Below, one piece after another: positions 33,558 through 37,963 of a stretch of 37,963 bases of DNA. The position numbers and the translations under genes were made by a program. Positions within the stretch are counted from its first letter, which is position 1. Each line of letters opens with the position of its first letter. The notes under the pieces are model-generated. The model did no database searches. It saw only the letters and a program-made list of their open reading frames with translations, and was not told the DNA's origin. The stretch is from Bacteroidota bacterium (lineage in GTDB: Bacteria; Bacteroidota; Ignavibacteria; Ignavibacteriales; Melioribacteraceae), in contig JAHISP010000047.1 in NCBI GenBank assembly GCA_018818165.1, positions 1 through 37,963 on the forward strand, read 5' to 3'.

Positions 33558-34583
33558 TTATTCTTTTAATTTGCCATGAATTATTATGTATTTGTGATTC
33601 TTATAGTCCTCACTGCAAATAAAGATATCTTTCTCAAAAATGGTCATTCCATATAATTCTAGATGTGTTTTATAAATAGTTTCATAATTAAGACCATTAT
33701 AGTGTCCTATTCCCTCATAAGAATGATTAAAAAAGTCAGATTCGCTTCTTCCAAAAATTACTGTCTTAAAACTTGTTCCAGTGAAATCTTTCCATAATTT
33801 CATCTCCTTATTAATGTATTTGTATACTTTTTGATTTAAACTGAAATAAGCAATATCTCCAACTTTACTAAGAATTAAAGACCCGTATGGTGAAATTATT
33901 TCTTTCAACAATACACCATCAAATTCGAAAATTTGATATGTGATTATTGAATTTTCAGTACTTACAGAATAAATGAAATAAGTATTAATGTTTTTTTGAT
34001 AAACTATTTCAACAAAACCAGACGTTAAATATGGAATATCAACAAAATTCCAATTTGCACCATCGTAATGTAAAATTATCCCTTTATAAGTGTCTTCAGA
34101 ATAACTAGTTGCCCAGCCAACAGCATATATATTATCTTTAGTCTGGCCAGCCATACTATAAATTGCTACTTTGTCATAGCCTTTTAATTCAATTTTAAAA
34201 GATTCCGTCCATTGCCCGTTTTCTCTTTTCCAAATGTAATCTTGTCCTGTTCCAGCCCAAAGTGTATTATCTTCAAAAAGCAAAAGTGCTGTTGGAATTA
34301 TTCCTGGAAACGGTAGTGATTTCCACTCAACTCCATTATAATGCCAGAATTCAGTATTTGAGGTTGCATCTAAAGTGCCAAGCCAAATATCATCTGGAGA
34401 GTTTCCTACTACATCTCTAAACGTCATATAGTCGCTTCTTGCAACATCAAGTGTATCTTCTGTCCAAACATAATCTCTTCTGCCAGGTTTAAGTTGTTCC
34501 GGTTCTGTTCCTTTTTCGCAAGAGAAAAAGACAAGTGCCATTGTAAAAGATAGAATAAAGAAAATTGCTTTAGTGTATTTCAT
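33558..34583 (-). CDS. Lipoprotein with propeller-like repeats, paralogue 1
   Basis: The 341-residue protein has a signal peptide ending LVFFSC (Cys22 as lipid anchor), then EKGTEPEQLKPGRRDYVWT, and a body with repeated H-Y-(D/N)-G-x-x-W motifs (FWHYNGVEW, ILHYDGANW, IGHYNGLNY) and S-x-D-(I/F/D)-(W/F) turns (SPDDIWLG, SESDFF). This pattern suggests beta-propeller blades. It is closest to the next paralogue at 34614. The function is unknown; the location should be the outer membrane or cell surface. GAGG lies before the ATG. It is last in a tandem array of three. Confidence 0.8.
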   Translation of the reverse strand: MKYTKAIFFILSFTMALVFFSCEKGTEPEQLKPGRRDYVWTEDTLDVARSDYMTFRDVVGNSPDDIWLGTLDATSNTEFWHYNGVEWKSLPFPGIIPTALLLFEDNTLWAGTGQDYIWKRENGQWTESFKIELKGYDKVAIYSMAGQTKDNIYAVGWATSYSEDTYKGIILHYDGANWNFVDIPYLTSGFVEIVYQKNINTYFIYSVSTENSIITYQIFEFDGVLLKEIISPYGSLILSKVGDIAYFSLNQKVYKYINKEMKLWKDFTGTSFKTVIFGRSESDFFNHSYEGIGHYNGLNYETIYKTHLELYGMTIFEKDIFICSEDYKNHKYIIIHGKLKE

Positions 34584-34613
34584 ATAAAAACCTCAAATTG
34601 TACTTGTCTATTA

Positions 34614-35636
34614 TTATTTTAATTTTCCGTGTAAAATTATGAATTTGTGATTTTTGCGATCGTCTGCTGTTACAAAAAGATCATTATCAAAAACTACTTT
34701 CGCTTGAAGATCGAGATGTGTTTTGTAAATGGTTTTAAAATCTTCACCATTGTAATGTCCAAGGCCATCATATGCGGTATCAAAAAAATCAGATTCACTT
34801 CTCCCATTGAAACTAGAATGAAAACTGGTCCCAGAAAAATCCCTCCATAATACCATATTGTTATTCTTGTACTTATATACTTTCTGGGATGAATTAAAAT
34901 AAACAATGTCTTTAACTTTACTCAAGGCGGCAGAACTATAAGGTGATATAATTTTTTTTACAATTTGGCCATCAAATGTAAAAATTTGGTCATCTATAAT
35001 TCCATTTTCATTATTTGAACCAAAAATGAAATAAGTTTTTATGTTTTTTTGATAAACTATTTGGTGAAATACAAATCCTAAATCTTGGATGTCAACAAAA
35101 CTCCAGTTCGTTCCATCGTAATGCAAAATTATACCTTTATCACTATTTTCACCATTAATAGACGCCCTACCAACAGCATATATATTATCTTTTGTCTCTC
35201 CAGACATGCCATAAATTGCTAATTGGTCATAACCTTCTAATTTGATTTTAAATGATTCTGTCCATTGTCCATTTTCACTTTTCCAAATGTAGTCTTGTCT
35301 TGTACCAGCCCAAAGAGTATTATCTTCAAAAAGTAAAAGAGCTGTTGGGTTTAATCCAGGAAACGGCATTGATTTCCATTCTTTACCATCATAATGCCAA
35401 AACTCAGCAGCAGAACTTGCATCTAATGTCCCCAACCAAATATCATCTGGCGAGTTTCCTACAATATCTCTAAATATCATATAGTCATAGTTTGCAACGT
35501 CAAGAGTATCTTCCGTCCAAACATAATCTCTTCTGCCAGGTTTAAGTTGTTCTGGTTCTGTTCCTTTTTTACATGAAAAAAAGACAAATGCCATTGTAAA
35601 AGATAGAATAAATAGAATTGCTTTAATGTATTTCAT
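34614..35636 (-). CDS. Lipoprotein with propeller-like repeats, paralogue 2
   Basis: The 340-residue protein shares a nearly identical 41-residue leader with its neighbours (here FFSCKKGTEPEQ, with K for E after the Cys) and most of its body with the 33558 paralogue (SPDDIWLGTLDA, TALLLFEDNTLWAG, HYDGKEW). It has good AGGA before the ATG. The 30-nt spacers after this gene and after the next contain the same TTGTCTATTATTATTTTAAT run, so the duplication unit included the spacer. Confidence 0.8.
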   Translation of the reverse strand: MKYIKAILFILSFTMAFVFFSCKKGTEPEQLKPGRRDYVWTEDTLDVANYDYMIFRDIVGNSPDDIWLGTLDASSAAEFWHYDGKEWKSMPFPGLNPTALLLFEDNTLWAGTRQDYIWKSENGQWTESFKIKLEGYDQLAIYGMSGETKDNIYAVGRASINGENSDKGIILHYDGTNWSFVDIQDLGFVFHQIVYQKNIKTYFIFGSNNENGIIDDQIFTFDGQIVKKIISPYSSAALSKVKDIVYFNSSQKVYKYKNNNMVLWRDFSGTSFHSSFNGRSESDFFDTAYDGLGHYNGEDFKTIYKTHLDLQAKVVFDNDLFVTADDRKNHKFIILHGKLK

Positions 35637-35665
35637 TGTTTTCCTAAAATTGTATTTGTCTATTA

Positions 35666-36700
35666 TTATTTTAATTTACCGTGTATTACTATATCCATTA
35701 AATTATTGTATTCCTTTCCATGTATAAATATGTCTTTTTCAAAGACCATTGCTGTATTAAGATTTATATTTGGAAAATTTTGAATATTTATTAAATCAGC
35801 ACCATTATAGTGACCCAACTCTGAATCATAATTAACTGTAAAAAAATCTGTTTTACTTCTACCCCAAGCTCTATTCTTAAAATTAGTTGCTTGCAAATCA
35901 ATCATAGGAACTAGCTTATCATTTTTATATTGATAGATTATTTTGTCAACAATTGGGAATATTTCTCCATCTATATCTCCAAATGTTATAAATTTATCGG
36001 AAGAAGTTATTTCATTTAGTGTGTCATTTTCAACTTTATATAAGTGGTAATAATCATCTGGGGAGTTTCTTCTATTTGAGATAATAAACACGTCGTTATT
36101 TACTTTGTTTACTCTTATTCTCTCAAAATATTCTTTGTATTCAGAGATGTCTATGAAATTCCAATTTGTTCCATCATATTTAATTAGAACTCTTGTAATA
36201 CTCTCATCATCACCATTCATTGTGGCAAAGCCAGCACCATAAACCTCATCTGATTTTACTCCATGCATACTACTTATAAAAACTCTATCATAATTTTTAT
36301 ATTTAATTTCACAGAATTTGCTCCAAGATATTCCATCATAGTGCCACATTGAATTGTTACTTGTTCCCATCCAAATGTCATTACTAGCAAAACCACATAT
36401 GCCTGCCCCAGAAATAAACTCATCTAAAATTACATTGCTCCATTCTTTTCCATCATAATGCCAAATTGGATGCCGTTTAGTATCGGCACCACCTATCATC
36501 CAAATATCATTGGGTGCTGCACCCCATAAATTCATTCCATAGGTTCTGTACTCGGGGCCTGGGTTAATTGTGTCTATTGTCCAAACATAGTCTCTTCTGC
36601 CTGGTTTAAGCTGTTCTGGCTCTGTTCCTTTTTCACAAGAAAAAAAGATAAGTGCCATTGTAAAAGACAGAATAAAGAGAATTGCTTTAATGTATTTCAT
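35666..36700 (-). CDS. Lipoprotein with propeller-like repeats, paralogue 3
   Basis: The 344-residue protein has the same leader (FFSCEKGTEPEQLKPGRRDYVWT) but diverges sharply after about residue 42. It keeps the HYDG-x-x-W motifs (IWHYDGKEWS, MWHYDGISWS) and the SxxDIW turns (APNDIWMIG, ASNDIWMG). It is the first gene of the array and so sits next to the promoter region that holds the 7-bp tandem repeat. An AGAGG ribosome site is present. Function unknown. Confidence 0.8.
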   Translation of the reverse strand: MKYIKAILFILSFTMALIFFSCEKGTEPEQLKPGRRDYVWTIDTINPGPEYRTYGMNLWGAAPNDIWMIGGADTKRHPIWHYDGKEWSNVILDEFISGAGICGFASNDIWMGTSNNSMWHYDGISWSKFCEIKYKNYDRVFISSMHGVKSDEVYGAGFATMNGDDESITRVLIKYDGTNWNFIDISEYKEYFERIRVNKVNNDVFIISNRRNSPDDYYHLYKVENDTLNEITSSDKFITFGDIDGEIFPIVDKIIYQYKNDKLVPMIDLQATNFKNRAWGRSKTDFFTVNYDSELGHYNGADLINIQNFPNINLNTAMVFEKDIFIHGKEYNNLMDIVIHGKLK

Positions 36701-36809
36701 TGAAAAACCTCTTTTTGTAAATATGTGTTAATGTTGTTGTTTGTTTTATTTGTAATGTGGGGCAAATTTTGTTTTGCGTTTGCATTAATTGAAGATTTAG
36801 ATACAATAA

Positions 36810-36886
36810 GTTGAAAGTTGAAAGTTGAAAGTTGAAAGTTGAAAGTTGAAAGTTGAAAGTTGAAAGTTGAAAGTTGAAAGTTGAAA
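36810..36886. repeat. 7-bp tandem repeat, 11 perfect copies of GTTGAAA
   Basis: Eleven uninterrupted GTTGAAA units (77 bp) lie about 110 bp upstream of the first lipoprotein gene. The unit length is not a multiple of three, and an open frame across it is an artefact of the repeat. Slippage would change promoter spacing by 7 bp per unit. Confidence 0.95.
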
Positions 36887-37116
36887 AATATTACTTTCAT
36901 TTCCAAAGTCAAGTAAAATTTTACTTTGTTGGGTTTGTTTCTTATTTAAATTGCCTACTTTCAAATTGCCTCAATAAATTTAAGTTACCATCTTGTTTTG
37001 TGAGTGGCAAAATATAATTTTATTTTGTTAAGTTCAAGGGTAAAAACGGTGGTTATTTACTTACAATTTACTTCTGTCCAAAATAAAATTTTTCAAAATA
37101 AACTCTCGTAATTTCA
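36887..37116. other. AT-rich intergenic stretch, nothing recognised
   Basis: AT-rich sequence lies between the tandem repeat and the pseudogene. No gene, terminator or clear promoter was seen. It forms part of an almost 800-bp gap from 36701 to 37493. Confidence 0.4.
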
Positions 37117-37301
37117 TTAGCCCAAAGTACTAGTTGCTGCAAGTTTAACCGAGTTGTAATAAGCTAACGCTGAAACATATGCCTCACCACCAGATAACAT
37201 TTTGAATCTTCTAAATTGGAAGTTACACCAAGTAGTGGATTTAGCATTGCAGATAAATCTTTTACTGCTGTAAAATCACCGTTTAATTCTGCAACATTCA
37301 T
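37117..37301 (-). pseudogene. Frameshifted remnant of a small helical protein
   Basis: From an ATG at 37301 the frame reads MNVAELNGDFTAVKDLSAML then NPLLGVTSNLEDSK. The following frame reads RFKMLSGGEAYVSALAYYNSV then KLAATSTLG and a stop at 37117. Joined with one shift near the SNLED/RFK boundary, the two parts resemble a family of short helical proteins containing (L)xGSEAYxxALxFYxSVKxAA, seen from memory in this bacterial group. The length (185 bp) is not a multiple of three. The family has no known function to me. Confidence 0.5.
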
Positions 37302-37493
37302 ATAAAAATAATGAGTTTGGGGTTTGGTTATTTATTTTTGATATTTGTTTGAAATTTATCTTTTGATGTTTGATATTTATTGTGACTTTTTTTAGAAGCT
37401 AACGCGCGATACAATAAAGCGGATAGTTGTTCCTTCCTATGAGACAAATCGGCTATTTAATAATGATAAAACTTTGGAAGTTTATTTTCTGAT
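37302..37493. other. Spacer with no recognised feature
   Basis: The sequence is T-rich, with a short GC-richer stretch (GCTAACGCGCG around 37399) that may be a gene or repeat remnant. No gene is supported. Confidence 0.3.
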
Positions 37494-37871
37494 TTAATTT
37501 TGAGTTAATGCATAAAGCTGTGTGTTTTTAAGTTTGCTTTTTAGTTTAAATCCATATTTCTTCAAAAGTGCAACTGATTTAGCATTATCTGGAGCAACTT
37601 CGCCAATAATTTCTACTAATTTTAGATTGTTAAAACCAAATTCAATTACTTTTGGAATTACTTCCTGCATAATTCCCAAACCTTGATTTTCAGGCAATAG
37701 TTCAAATCCTATTTCTGCTGTTTTATCAACTTCCGAAATTTGCCAAAGCGTGATTGTTCCAACAATTTTGCTGGCTGTTTTCCTGTTTTCGACATAATTT
37801 CGCCAGAAAAAAGTTAAGTTAGTATAAAACAACAAGTTAAGTAAAAATAGTATAAGAAATGGGTGTCCCAT
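37494..37871 (-). pseudogene. GNAT (RimJ/RimL-like) acetyltransferase, N-terminally truncated
   Basis: Residues about 22-125 match the C-terminal two-thirds of RimJ/RimL-type GNAT enzymes: KIVGTITLWQI, AEIGFELLPENQGLGIMQEV (acetyl-CoA loop, Q-x-L-G-I/x) and VAPDNAKSVALLKKYGFKL. The first about 21 residues (MGHPFLILFLLNLL...) do not look like a GNAT and probably come from the adjacent insertion sequence. The usual length is about 170-180, so about 60 residues of the N-terminus are missing. The gene was probably broken by the element starting to its right and is unlikely to be active. Confidence 0.7.
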
Positions 37872-37894
37872 AGCACGATTTTGTATATTAGCGA

Positions 37895-37963
37895 ATGTTT
37901 GTCAGGAAAAAAAATAATAAAAGTGGTTTAGTAAGCATTCAAATTATAGATAAAAGTTCTGGC
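37895..37963 (+). CDS. N-terminus of a probable IS1634-like transposase (runs off the window)
   Basis: The ATG at 37895 opens a frame to the window end: MFVRKKNNKSGLVSIQIIDK then SSG. The form MF(I/V)RKKKNKSG..S(V/I)QVI.K.SG is the start of many IS1634-type (IS4-superfamily) transposases as I remember them. Only 23 residues are visible, so the family call is tentative. Its position beside a truncated GNAT gene agrees with an inserted element. Confidence 0.55.
   Translation, partial: MFVRKKNNKSGLVSIQIIDKSSG

Noticed and set aside
36810-36886. CRISPR-like repetition
   Set aside because: The units are 7 bp with no spacers; this is a simple tandem repeat.
36697-36912. 71-aa frame with FNFQLST repeats on the minus strand
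   Set aside because: It is produced by the 7-bp tandem repeat. The reading frame is an artefact, and there is no ribosome site or homology.

Overview
The window is AT-rich (roughly 30% GC by eye) and densely coding. It most likely comes from a member of the Bacteroidota/Chlorobiota/Ignavibacteriota superphylum, with Ignavibacteria as the best guess. The main reasons are a secreted protein at 31817-33382 with a type IX sorting domain containing NYPNPFNPTT, a fused CcoN-CcoO oxidase subunit, many starts with weak or no Shine-Dalgarno sequence, and the style of the interspersed repeats. No rRNA, tRNA or CRISPR array was seen. Both window ends lie inside insertion sequences: IS110-family at the left, probably IS1634-like at the right. 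Each sits directly beside a truncated gene.

Layout. 1-2076: the end of an IS110 transposase, the N-terminal stub of a DUF2971-like gene broken by it, and a 366-aa chimera in which a DUF559 (Vsr-like) nuclease cassette bounded by GC-rich palindromes lies in frame between the N- and C-terminal ends of a type ISP/IIG restriction-modification enzyme. 2348-9944 (minus): a signalling operon of TonB-dependent receptor, YfiR-domain histidine kinase, single-domain response regulator and hybrid histidine kinase. 10188-20077 (plus): a SulP anion transporter, a HTH/PTS-EIIA protein, and a six-gene complex I/group 4 hydrogenase-like membrane complex. Its large subunit lacks the nickel-binding cysteines, so it belongs with energy-converting hydrogenase-related (Ehr) complexes rather than true hydrogenases.

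20088-29758 (minus): a nearly complete cbb3 oxidase and maturation locus (ccoI, ccoS, fused ccoNO, ccoQ, mono-haem ccoP, then ccoG, ccoH and a TauE/DsbD_2-like membrane protein), with an exported nickel superoxide dismutase in the middle. 29955-31514 (minus): a sulfide:quinone oxidoreductase with all three redox cysteines, followed by a 38-aa gene. Together with the Ehr complex these genes suggest a flexible respiratory chain: quinone reduction from sulfide, ion-pumping oxidoreduction, and high-affinity oxygen reduction with superoxide protection at the cell envelope.

31817-37963: a type IX-secreted protein, three tandem paralogous lipoproteins with nearly identical leaders and diverged propeller-like bodies, an 11-copy 7-bp tandem repeat, a frameshifted gene remnant, and a GNAT acetyltransferase truncated beside the right-end insertion sequence. 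Two copies of one interspersed inverted repeat occur, at about 19144 and 29804; the first lies between the large and small subunit genes of the Ehr-like complex.
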